DNA from: DATJGR01 sp041739525 | Lineage (GTDB): Bacteria; Pseudomonadota; Gammaproteobacteria; Pseudomonadales; Azotimanducaceae | Assembly: GCA_041739525.1 (NCBI GenBank) | Contig: JBGSNQ010000165.1 | Location: 1 to 64,000, forward strand | Length of the DNA: 64,000 nt | Direction of reading: 5' to 3' | Shown: positions 9,248 to 16,898 of the stretch, piece by piece | Position numbering within the stretch: the stretch's first letter is position 1 | Layout of the letters: each line of letters starts with the position of its first letter | Made by a program: the position numbers and the translations under genes | The notes under the pieces: model-generated | What the model was told of the DNA's origin: nothing | The model's input: the letters and a program-made list of their open reading frames with translations, nothing else | The model's database searches: none

Positions 9248-10258
9248 TTAGAGCCGGCCGGCCGCGTGCAGAACCGACAGCGCGTCCGCCGTGATCCACT
9301 CGTTCATGTTCTTCCTGCCCGCACCCCAGTTCACGTAGTCGCCGCCGAGCACCGGCTTCGACACCGTTTTGAAGTAGCGGTCGTCTGCCGACCATCCGCC
9401 GGTCGTCAGCTCCTTTGCCTCGAGCAGGTCGAGCGCGTCCGCGCAACGCGGCGCGCGGATCAGTTCCAGCTCCGCCATCGCCTTCAACCCCGCGAGAATG
9501 TCGTAATGCCAGTACACCGGGTAATGCAATCCGATGAAGCTCTTCGCGATTACCGAGTCGTCGGCGCGACGTTTGAACAGGCGTCTGCTCAGGAACACGT
9601 CGGCCGCTTTGCGCGCGGCCTTCCGCGCATCCGCGTTGTCGGTGTGTTTCGCATAGGAAGCGAGGCCGCGCATCGGTAACAGCGTCTCCATGAACGACGA
9701 CGTATCGGCGCCGGGATTCTTGTCGCAGTTCCATCCGCCGTCGGGCCATTGCCAATGCAACAAACGCTCGACGAGCCGCTCCGCCTGTCCGTCGAGCAAG
9801 CCGAGCTTTGTCGCCGAAAGCAGCGCATTGCCCTGCTGCGACGCGCAGCGACGAGGGCGTCCTTCCATCACCGGAACGCCGGCCCGCTTGTATGCCTGCG
9901 CACGACCGGCGGCATCGAACTCGCGATAGAACTGATCCTGCAACCAGTGCGACAACACCTGATCGCGCAGCGGCAGCAACGATTCGTCGTGCGGCGGATA
10001 GCCGAGATCGGCTAGTGCCGCGAATACCCAATGTGCACCGTGCCACTTGTCGTACACGTTGTAGCGCGTGTGAATGTGGCCCTTGTCGTTGCGACGCGCC
10101 AACAGCGCGGTAACCACCGGACTCTCGCGGATCTGTTGCTGCAGGCGTTTTATGCCGCGCGACGTCGGGTCTTCGTCGAGCACGCCGACGCGAATCTTCC
10201 AACGGATCGACGGATTCTCCGAATCCGACAGGCGTTGGATGAGTTCGTCGCGGCGCAT
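9248..10258 (-). CDS. Alpha/alpha-toroid (terpenoid cyclase/prenyltransferase fold) protein
   Basis: A 336-residue protein without signal peptide. Repeated helical pairs carry QW-like motifs (WQWPDGGWNCDKNP around residue 190, TTGGWSADDRYF around 290), typical of the terpenoid cyclase/protein prenyltransferase toroid superfamily. I do not see the DxDD cyclisation motif of squalene-hopene cyclases, nor a convincing prenyltransferase zinc site. Catalysis is therefore not supported, and a carbohydrate- or lipid-binding role is equally possible. It is the first gene of a two-gene unit with the phospholipase D lipoprotein. The start ATG at 10258 faces the divergent CorA-tailed gene. Confidence 0.7.
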   Translation of the reverse strand: MRRDELIQRLSDSENPSIRWKIRVGVLDEDPTSRGIKRLQQQIRESPVVTALLARRNDKGHIHTRYNVYDKWHGAHWVFAALADLGYPPHDESLLPLRDQVLSHWLQDQFYREFDAAGRAQAYKRAGVPVMEGRPRRCASQQGNALLSATKLGLLDGQAERLVERLLHWQWPDGGWNCDKNPGADTSSFMETLLPMRGLASYAKHTDNADARKAARKAADVFLSRRLFKRRADDSVIAKSFIGLHYPVYWHYDILAGLKAMAELELIRAPRCADALDLLEAKELTTGGWSADDRYFKTVSKPVLGGDYVNWGAGRKNMNEWITADALSVLHAAGRL

Positions 10259-10401
10259 CGCCCGATTGTTCTGCCGTGAATCGCGAGCGTCAACCGCGTT
10301 CTGGTATCAACCGTTGCCGCCAGCTGTTGTGGCTCGACCGTTGCACCTCAACTGTTGCGCGCCAACTACCCCTGCTACTCTGCCGCAACGGGGGAATCCA
10401 C

Positions 10402-12051
10402 ATGTCCGACGCCGCTGCCACAACAGCGAAACGCGTGCGCCATTTCCGGCAGATTCTGCTGTGGCCACTGCAGCTGATCCCACTCAAGGAAGGCAACCAG
10501 GTGCAGCGGCATTGGGAAGTTCTTCATTCCGCGGGCGCCGACAATCCATGGCGCGAGGTGATCGACGAATTCGGCGGGGCACCGGGACAGTATCAGGAAC
10601 GCCACTACAACGAACTCGTCACCTTTCTTCCGTACGTACAACGATTTCTTTATGGCGATGGCTTCTCCGATCCGGACGGCCACGGCACCTCGCCGATGCG
10701 GGTGTTCCGCCGCCACGACATAGGCGCGGTGCGTGTCGTATCGCACCCGGGTGCCGAACCCGTCGTACTGTCGATCGCGCACGTCGATCTGTACTTCTTT
10801 TTCGACATCGACGTAACGCTGCTGAACGTGGAGGTTTACGCGAACGACCTGTCGCTCGACGTCGTGCAGGACATCCTGCACCGGTTCGGTCGCGCTTATC
10901 CGGCGGGATGGGATGCGAACGGTCAAGGCATCCACTCCATGTACGACGTCGAGTGGCTCGCACCCGACGGCACAGTGCTGGCGCAATCCGACTCGCGCGA
11001 TCGAGAGAAGTTCCTGACCTTCGTCGGCCAGCATCGTGTACCGCGGATCGCATCGCACTGGGCTTATCTGATGCATCCGCTCGTGCAGGATCAGACCGGC
11101 TCCCCCGGAACGATCCGTTACCGCCAGATCGAGTACTACCGCATGCCGGTGATGGGCTTTCTCGGCATGGAGAACGCGCGCACGCTGACGCGCAACGACT
11201 GGGTGAGACTCGGGCTCGTCACCGGCGCCGGCGACGAGGAACTACCCTACTCCGCGCAATACGTTGCCGATTTCGAGAAGCAATATTGTTACGACCGCTA
11301 TTGGACCGAAGGCGGCGACGGCAGCGACGGCCGCAACACGCGCTACCTGTGTTGCGGGCATGGTTTAACAGTGGTCGGCGACGCGAACTGGCCGTTCTTC
11401 ACGAACACCGACACCGGCGTGCTGGCGCAATTCCGGCACCAGCACTTCCTGCTGTTCATGATCGCGCACTTTCAGAAAGCAGCCCTGCTGATGGTGTCCG
11501 ATCAGCTCGTGCACGCTCTCGAACGCCTCGAAGTGGGCAACCCCGAATCGGTGAAGCGTTTCAAACGCGCGATCCGGCAACGCTTCGAGATCTTCCTGCG
11601 CTTCACGCATCGGTACTGGTTTCACGACATCTCGGAACAGGCCGCACCGAAGGCGCTGTTCAAGATGTGCGCCGAACATCTCGGCCTCGATCCGCTGTAC
11701 ACGGAAGTGAAAGAACGCATTCACGACATGGACGAGTATCTCGACAGCGACAGCCTGCGCCGGCAGGCGAACACCGTAGTGCGGCTTACAGTCGTCACCA
11801 TCTTCGGTTTGATCGGCACCATCACTACCGGCTTTCTCGGCATGAACCTGATCGCCGCTGCTGACAATCCGCTGATAACGAAGGTTCTGATCACCGGCGT
11901 GGTGTTGGCGGCAACGATGTTTCTCACCCTGTACACCATCGTCAAATCGAAGCGTCTGTCGGACGTGCTCGACGCGCTTTCGGACGACCGTCTGTCGACG
12001 CGCGGCAAGTTCGACGCGATCTGGGAGGCATGGCGCGGTCGACCTCGCTGA
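10402..12051 (+). CDS. Membrane protein with CorA-like C-terminus and long soluble N-terminal region
   Basis: A 549-residue protein. The last 90 residues resemble a CorA magnesium channel: a helix carrying LRRQANTVVRLTVVTIFGLI, the signature GMN at 480-482 (GFLGMNLI) and a second membrane helix ending in a basic tail. The first 430 or so residues are much longer than the usual CorA funnel domain, and I recognise nothing specific there apart from an acidic, aromatic-rich character. The start is ATG 10402, preceded by GGGGGA, rather than an upstream in-frame ATG. The protein is probably a divalent-cation channel or a CorA-derived membrane-anchored protein. It has its own promoter region divergent from the toroid gene. 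Confidence 0.72.
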   Translation: MSDAAATTAKRVRHFRQILLWPLQLIPLKEGNQVQRHWEVLHSAGADNPWREVIDEFGGAPGQYQERHYNELVTFLPYVQRFLYGDGFSDPDGHGTSPMRVFRRHDIGAVRVVSHPGAEPVVLSIAHVDLYFFFDIDVTLLNVEVYANDLSLDVVQDILHRFGRAYPAGWDANGQGIHSMYDVEWLAPDGTVLAQSDSRDREKFLTFVGQHRVPRIASHWAYLMHPLVQDQTGSPGTIRYRQIEYYRMPVMGFLGMENARTLTRNDWVRLGLVTGAGDEELPYSAQYVADFEKQYCYDRYWTEGGDGSDGRNTRYLCCGHGLTVVGDANWPFFTNTDTGVLAQFRHQHFLLFMIAHFQKAALLMVSDQLVHALERLEVGNPESVKRFKRAIRQRFEIFLRFTHRYWFHDISEQAAPKALFKMCAEHLGLDPLYTEVKERIHDMDEYLDSDSLRRQANTVVRLTVVTIFGLIGTITTGFLGMNLIAAADNPLITKVLITGVVLAATMFLTLYTIVKSKRLSDVLDALSDDRLSTRGKFDAIWEAWRGRPR

Positions 12052-12067
12052 CGTCGCTTGCATTTAT

Positions 12068-12102
12068 TTTCCATTTCAGTAAACTATTTCCTGAACTGGA
12101 AA
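12068..12102. promoter_or_regulatory. Candidate ArsR-type operator
   Basis: TTTCCATTTCAG (12068-12079) and CTGAACTGGAAA (12091-12102) form a 12-bp inverted repeat with one mismatch and an 11-nt AT-rich spacer. It ends 13 bp before the start of the ArsR gene, as expected for autoregulation by a winged-helix dimer. The AT-rich spacer contains possible -10 sequences, so binding should block transcription. Confidence 0.6.
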
Positions 12103-12115
12103 CTAAGATGATGCG

Positions 12116-12517
12116 ATGCCCGCCGCCTCCGCTCTCGACAACACGCTGATCGCCCTTGCCGACCCTGTTCGTCGCAACATCGTCGAGTTGCTGAAAGTAC
12201 AACCGCGCCGCGCCGGCGAACTCGCAACGCTGCTCGAACTCAATGCGCCGGTGATGAGCAAACACCTGAAAATCCTGCGCGGCAGCTCTCTCGTCGAAGA
12301 AGAGCGGCCGCTCGACGACGCACGCGCGCGCGTCTATCGACTGCGCCCGGAACGCCTCGAAGAACTCAAGGACTGGCTCAGCGACGTCGGCGCGTTCTGG
12401 AACGATCAACTCGCATCGTTCAAAGCGGCCGCCGATGTCGCAGCAAAGCGCTCGACGTCAAACGACCCTCCAAAGGGGCGTAACCCGCGCAAATCGAGAT
12501 CGGGTAAGCGCCGATGA
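12116..12517 (+). CDS. ArsR-family winged-helix transcriptional regulator
   Basis: A 133-residue protein whose first 95 residues form an ArsR winged helix (IALADPVRRNIVELL, GELATLLELNAPVMSKHLKIL, the wing around residue 70). It lacks the cysteine metal box of ArsR/SmtB, so it is likely not a metal sensor. It belongs to the group usually paired with AHSA1/SRPBCC proteins. The basic C-terminal tail (residues 105-133) is poorly conserved and rich in Arg and Lys. It overlaps the AHSA1 gene by 4 nt (ATGA). A perfect-looking operator lies immediately upstream. Confidence 0.9.
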   Translation: MPAASALDNTLIALADPVRRNIVELLKVQPRRAGELATLLELNAPVMSKHLKILRGSSLVEEERPLDDARARVYRLRPERLEELKDWLSDVGAFWNDQLASFKAAADVAAKRSTSNDPPKGRNPRKSRSGKRR

Positions 12518-12990
12518 CGAATCAGACCGTCATCGTATCGATCGAAGTCGCTGCACCACCGCAGCTCGCGTTCGACGTGTTCACGTCGCAGATCGACACG
12601 TGGTGGCTGCGCGGACCGAAGCATCGGTTTCGCGCGCCGTGGAATGGCACGCTCGTATTCGAACCGGGTCCCACCGGACGCTTGCTGGAGAAATACTCCG
12701 ACGGCACCACGTTCGTCATCGGGCGCGTCACGCAATGGACACCCGGCGAGCGACTGGTGCTGCGCTGGAACCTGCCGAGCTTCGTGGACGCGGAGTCGAC
12801 CGAAGTGGACGTGCATTTCGAGGCCGTGGACGACGGCACACGAGTCTCGGTACAGCACCGCGGCTGGTCCGGCCTTCGCGACGACCATCCCGCCCGTCAC
12901 GGCAAGCACGGTCGCGATTTCGAATACATGAAAGCAAGCCTGTGGGCCGACAACTTAGGTGCACTCCGGCGGCACATCGCACGCAACTAA
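12514..12990 (+). CDS. AHSA1/SRPBCC domain protein
   Basis: A 158-residue single-domain protein of the START/Bet v1-like SRPBCC fold. It shows the AHSA1 pattern: VSIEVAAPPQLAFDVFT at the first strand, a W-rich loop (WWLRGPKH) and the closing GWSGL and long C-terminal helix. Proteins of this group bind a hydrophobic ligand in a deep cavity; the ligand is unknown. Genes of this type follow an ArsR regulator in many bacteria, as here with a 4-nt overlap, so the ligand may be what the pair responds to. Confidence 0.88.
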   Translation: MTNQTVIVSIEVAAPPQLAFDVFTSQIDTWWLRGPKHRFRAPWNGTLVFEPGPTGRLLEKYSDGTTFVIGRVTQWTPGERLVLRWNLPSFVDAESTEVDVHFEAVDDGTRVSVQHRGWSGLRDDHPARHGKHGRDFEYMKASLWADNLGALRRHIARN

Positions 12991-13052
12991 TTCCAAAGGC
13001 AACCCCGAAGCCAACCCGCCGGCGCGGCCGGTATCATCGAGAGGTACGAACC

Positions 13053-13496
13053 ATGAACCAGACCATTACGCCGTACATCACCGTGAAAGGCGCCGCGAAA
13101 GCGATCGATTTCTACAAGAAGGCATTCGGCGCAATCGAAACCGCAGCCCGCTACACCGAACCCAACGGCCGCGTCGGGCACGCTGAAATCGAAATCGGCG
13201 GCGCGCGCCTGATGCTCTCCGACGAACATCCCGAAATCGAAGTGCTCAGCCCGCAAACGCTCGGCGGCACCCCCGCAATGTTTCACCTCAGCGTCCCGGA
13301 CGCCGCCGCAACCGTCGCACGCGCTGCTGCTGAAGGGGCGACCGTGCAGCGCGCCGTTCAGGATCAACCCTACGGCGAACGCTCCGGCACCATCAAAGAT
13401 CCGTTCGGCCATCGATGGATGATCGCGACACATGTCGAAGACGTTTCGAAAACCGAACTGCAGAACCGCGTGGGGGACTCGTACAAGATTACGTAA
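13053..13496 (+). CDS. VOC-family (glyoxalase/PhnB-like) protein
   Basis: A 147-residue protein with the two beta-alpha-beta-beta-beta modules of the vicinal oxygen chelate fold. It is of the PhnB-like group that begins ITPYITVKGAAKAIDFYKKA and contains GRVGHAEIEIGGARLMLSDE and the closing IKDPFGHRWMIATH. Possible metal ligands are H in GHAEIEIG and H in FGHRW. The substrate is unknown; relatives include dioxygenases, fosfomycin-type resistance proteins and uncharacterised enzymes. The start is ATG 13053 with GAGAGG upstream. It lies 62 bp after the AHSA1 gene and may belong to that operon. Confidence 0.87.
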   Translation: MNQTITPYITVKGAAKAIDFYKKAFGAIETAARYTEPNGRVGHAEIEIGGARLMLSDEHPEIEVLSPQTLGGTPAMFHLSVPDAAATVARAAAEGATVQRAVQDQPYGERSGTIKDPFGHRWMIATHVEDVSKTELQNRVGDSYKIT

Positions 13497-13515
13497 GGGA
13501 ATGGAGCTTCGAATG

Positions 13516-13714
13516 ACACCAACGCGCTAGGCGCGTTGGTGTCCTGAACGCGCGCGAAGCGCGTTCATCCCCTCTCCCTAAAGAACGAAGGCGCGACCTC
13601 GATGATGGAAGGTGACGGCTGATCGGTGTTGAGGGGCATGAGCGGCCATGGATGGCCGCGACTGAGCGCCCAGGGACGGCTCGCGCGCCCCCGAAGCACC
13701 GATCAGCCGTCACC
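13516..13714 (+). repeat. 199-bp composite palindromic intergenic repeat (copy A)
   Basis: It consists of hairpin 1 (ACACCAACGCGC 13516-13527 / GCGCGTTGGTGT 13531-13542), hairpin 2 (GAACGCGC 13546-13553 / GCGCGTTC 13559-13566), a linker, and a 104-bp palindromic element (13611-13714). The element has perfect 18-bp outer arms, GGTGACGGCTGATCGGTG and its complement at 13697-13714. They enclose a core with the stem GCGGCCAT/ATGGCCGC (13642-13659) and a GAGC..GCTC stem. The same 199-bp arrangement occurs reversed at 24818-25016. It fills the gap between two convergent genes. No T-run follows the stems and no open frame is convincing. Confidence 0.85.
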
Positions 13715-13738
13715 CGCTCGCCGAAAACCTGAAGCGCC

Positions 13739-14626
13739 CTATCGTTTCACCAAGCAAATCTGGAATCGCCCCTCTACGAGGCGGTGAAAATAGAGAATCG
13801 ATCCATCGGGACTGAGCGCCGGCGCCTCGACAAAACCGTCAGCAGCTGCGACGCGTTCCGCGGGGCCGAACGGTTGCCCGGTGCCGACGCGTTTTACCCG
13901 ATAGATCGCAATCGTGCGTGCATGTGGATCGAGGCGAGTGAAGAAGAGTTCGCGACGGTCGACCGAAATAGCCGGCGCGTATTCGAGCGCCGGCGTGTTC
14001 ACCGAGCCGAGCAGAACGTCGCTGAATGTATCGCGCACGAAGCGTTCGCCCATCCGGTGCGCCAGTTCGATATCCGCCGAGTCCGGTACCTCGGAGCCGC
14101 TGAAGCGGCCTTCCACATAGAACAGCGAATCACCGTCGCGGCTGATCTCGGCGTCGAAATCGACCAGGCCGTGTTGTTCGCTCGCTATGCCGCGTACGAC
14201 TTCGACGTGCGTGACGACGCCGTTCGACCACTGGCCCATGAAGATCGACGATAACGTCTCTTCGTACGAACGCGTCGAAACGAAGAAGAAGTCACCGGAT
14301 TCATCGACGCTCGCTACGGCATCGAGTGCCGTCGAGTTGGCGCCTTCGATCGGGCCGACGTATCGGAAGTGCGTGTCGTCGATGCGCCGTGCCCAGTGCA
14401 GATCGGTCAGTTCAGGCGGCGAATTGCGGTTGTTGAACAGCAGATCGCCGGTTTTCGGCACGATGAACGGCTCCATCGCATCGCCGTCGTAACCTTCGAT
14501 TTCGACGCATCCCGCCGCGCTGAAATCGTTCGCAATCGGCAAGTCGGTTGCGCCGCGGATCGCGCATCCGGCGAGCAGCACCGCGAGCAGGGCCGCCGTC
14601 GCGCAACGGACAGTGCGGTCAAACAA
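13739..14626 (-). CDS. Lipoprotein with TolB-like (PD40) beta-propeller repeats
   Basis: A 295-residue protein with a signal peptide ending in the lipobox LLAGC (Cys about residue 21). It therefore sits on a membrane, probably facing the periplasm. The body contains repeats of the PD40/TolB propeller kind (PFIVPKTGDLLFNNR, DFDAEISRDGDSLFYVEG, APALSPDGSILYFHR). The function is unknown; such propellers usually bind proteins or sugars. The start is TTG at 14626, overlapping the end of the carbonic anhydrase gene by 8 nt, so it is co-transcribed and probably translationally coupled with it. Confidence 0.75.
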   Translation of the reverse strand: MFDRTVRCATAALLAVLLAGCAIRGATDLPIANDFSAAGCVEIEGYDGDAMEPFIVPKTGDLLFNNRNSPPELTDLHWARRIDDTHFRYVGPIEGANSTALDAVASVDESGDFFFVSTRSYEETLSSIFMGQWSNGVVTHVEVVRGIASEQHGLVDFDAEISRDGDSLFYVEGRFSGSEVPDSADIELAHRMGERFVRDTFSDVLLGSVNTPALEYAPAISVDRRELFFTRLDPHARTIAIYRVKRVGTGQPFGPAERVAAADGFVEAPALSPDGSILYFHRLVEGRFQICLVKR

Positions 14627-15329
14627 GATCGACCTTGCCGGTGGCGAGGTTGTACACGCCGCCCACCACGCGCAGTTTCCCTTCGTCGACTGCTTTGTTG
14701 AGGATCGGAAATACCGTGCTCAGCGTACGCACGTTGAGCAGCACGTTCTCGCGAATGGCATTGTCGAGCAGACTGCCGGCGTCGGGAATCGCTGCCTTTA
14801 CCGCCGGTGCGATCGCGTTGACGAGCGACGGCAGGTGCCCCGGTAACTCGGCGTGCCCCTCTACTACGCTGATCGTCGCATCTACCGCACCGCATGAACC
14901 GTGCCCGAGCACCATGATCAACGGCACGTTCAGAATCGCTATGCCGTACTCGAGGCTCGCAATCACGTCGTCGTTGGCAAAGTTGCCGGCGACGCGTACC
15001 ACGAACAGATCGCCCCGTGCCGCATCGAACGCATATTCGGGTGCAATTCGCGAATCGGCGCAGCTCAAGATCGCCGCATACGGATTTTGCCCGCCGACCA
15101 GCGCCTCGCGTTCCGCCTTGAAATCGTGGCGCTTCGACGCACCCTTCACATAGCGGGCATTGCCTTCGATCAATCGTTCGAGCGCTTCGTCCGGAGAGAT
15201 GACGTTTTCCGGTTTTGGCGGCGGCTTACCGGGATCGGCAGCGAATGCAACGCGTGTGAAAGCGGCACCCAACGCCAGTGCTCCAGCGCTTTTCAAGAAT
15301 CCGCGACGGCCGTTGCTCCGTGCGTCCAT
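14619..15329 (-). CDS. Beta-class carbonic anhydrase, Tat-exported
   Basis: A 236-residue enzyme interconverting CO2 and bicarbonate. Zinc ligands are C90, H143 and C146 (SCADSR, GHGSCG), with the D92/R94 dyad also present. The N-terminus is a twin-arginine signal (GRRGFLKSAGAL then AFAAD), so the folded zinc enzyme would be exported to the periplasm. Beta-class enzymes with Tat signals are known but form a minority. The start is ATG 15329 with GAGG upstream; this begins the Tat signal at residue 8. A longer upstream in-frame extension is not needed. The overlapping downstream gene encodes a lipoprotein propeller. Confidence 0.93.
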   Translation of the reverse strand: MDARSNGRRGFLKSAGALALGAAFTRVAFAADPGKPPPKPENVISPDEALERLIEGNARYVKGASKRHDFKAEREALVGGQNPYAAILSCADSRIAPEYAFDAARGDLFVVRVAGNFANDDVIASLEYGIAILNVPLIMVLGHGSCGAVDATISVVEGHAELPGHLPSLVNAIAPAVKAAIPDAGSLLDNAIRENVLLNVRTLSTVFPILNKAVDEGKLRVVGGVYNLATGKVDLV

Positions 15330-15439
15330 CTGGACCTCACCCCTGCAGTTTGAAAACCGACGAAGGATAACCGCAAAAGGATTCAACGGATCAGGGGTGC
15401 ACCGTAGACTACCCGCCACCCCACTTTCTGGAGAACGAC

Positions 15440-16849
15440 GTGAGCGAAGTACTGTGGCGCAAATCGGCAGGTGAACTCGCGGCTCTCATAGCAAAACGCG
15501 ACGTCAGTTCGCGCGCGGTCATCGAAGCGCATCTCGAACGAATCGCCGTAGTGAATCCGCAGATCAATGCGATGCCGGTCGTTCTGGAGCGCGAAGCACT
15601 GGCCGCAGCAGACGCAGTCGATCGCGCGATTGCAAAGGGCGAACGCGGCGGGCCGTTGCACGGCGTGCCGCTTAGTGTGAAGGCGAACATCGACCTCGTT
15701 GGTTCGCCAACCACCAATGCGGTGCCGATGATGGCGCAGGCGATGCCCACACTCGATCATCCGATGGTCGAGCGAATGAAGGCTGCCGGCGCAATTCCGA
15801 TCGGGCGCACCAACATGCCCGACATGGGTCTGCGCCTGCACACCGACAGCGCGCTGTACGGACTCACGCGCAATCCGTGGAACCTGGGCCGCACCGTCGG
15901 CGGATCGAGCGGCGGCGAAGCGGCTTCGCTCGCCACCGGCATGAGTGCCATCGGCCTCGGCAACGACATCGGCGGCTCGTTGCGCAATCCCGCATTTTGC
16001 TGCGGCATCGCATCGTTGAAACCGTCGTTCGGGCGCATTCCTCACGCCTCGAGCCTCGAACCCGCGAGCAGTCCGCTGGTCATGCAGATGATGGCGGTAC
16101 AAGGTCCGATGGCGCGTACGGTTGCGGACGTGCGCATCGGGTTCGGTATCGTCGCCGGCGCACACCCGCGCGACCCGATGTCGTACCCGGCACCGCTCAT
16201 CGGCCCTGCTCCCAAGAATCCGATTCGAGTTGCGCTGGTGCCGCACCCGGCCGGCGGAACCACCGCGCCCTCGATCCGCGACGGTGTGCGTGCCGCCGGT
16301 GCCGCGCTCGAAGCGTCGGGCTATCGCGTCGAGGAAGTCAGCCCCCCGATGATCGAAGCGGCCATTGAAACGTGGGGACGCTGGATCGCGTGGGAGTTGG
16401 GATCCACCCACGCGGTGCTGAGCACCTTGATGTCCGCCGACGCCAACCGGTTCTTCGACGCCTTCACCGATATATTCGGCAGGACACCGACCTATGCCGA
16501 CAGCGTGTTGCTGATGCAGACGCGCCACCAGATCGCGCGCGCTTGGTCGGAGTTTTTCGCGGAGTACCCGATCGTGGTGGGGCCGACATGGTGCGAACCG
16601 CAGTTCGTGCACGGCTATGACATAGTGGGACCGAACAGCGCGGCAGATATCGTCAACCTGATGCGCTTCGTCACCCCGATGAATCTGTTGGGATTACCGG
16701 TGGTATGCGTGCCGACCGGCGTCGCCGCCGGGTTGCCCACGGGCGTGCAGGTGATCGGCGATCGCTTCCGCGAAGACCTGTGCCTCGATGCAGCGGCCGC
16801 GATCGAACGGCGCCTCGGCACGCTAACGCCCATCGACGTGGTCACCTGA
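15440..16849 (+). CDS. Amidase (amidase-signature family)
   Basis: A 469-residue amidase-signature hydrolase. The catalytic triad is readable: K81 (LSVKANID), cis-Ser S156 (GGSSGGEAA) and nucleophile S180 (GNDIGGSLRNP), with the 24-residue spacing between the serines usual for the family. It would hydrolyse an amide in the cytoplasm. The absence of gatB/gatC neighbours argues against the GatA subunit of tRNA amidotransferase. The start is GTG 15440 with CTGGAG upstream. It is divergent from the carbonic anhydrase gene across 110 bp. The downstream P450 follows after about 50 bp and may be co-transcribed. Confidence 0.9.
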   Translation: MSEVLWRKSAGELAALIAKRDVSSRAVIEAHLERIAVVNPQINAMPVVLEREALAAADAVDRAIAKGERGGPLHGVPLSVKANIDLVGSPTTNAVPMMAQAMPTLDHPMVERMKAAGAIPIGRTNMPDMGLRLHTDSALYGLTRNPWNLGRTVGGSSGGEAASLATGMSAIGLGNDIGGSLRNPAFCCGIASLKPSFGRIPHASSLEPASSPLVMQMMAVQGPMARTVADVRIGFGIVAGAHPRDPMSYPAPLIGPAPKNPIRVALVPHPAGGTTAPSIRDGVRAAGAALEASGYRVEEVSPPMIEAAIETWGRWIAWELGSTHAVLSTLMSADANRFFDAFTDIFGRTPTYADSVLLMQTRHQIARAWSEFFAEYPIVVGPTWCEPQFVHGYDIVGPNSAADIVNLMRFVTPMNLLGLPVVCVPTGVAAGLPTGVQVIGDRFREDLCLDAAAAIERRLGTLTPIDVVT

Positions 16850-16898
16850 GCAGCGTTCGCCCGAACCTATACTGCACCGATCAGGAATGGAGATGACC

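Noticed and set aside
10310..10363. Imperfect 27-28-bp direct repeat with GTTG motifs before the CorA-tailed gene.
   Set aside because: The match is weak and could be chance in a GC-rich intergenic sequence.
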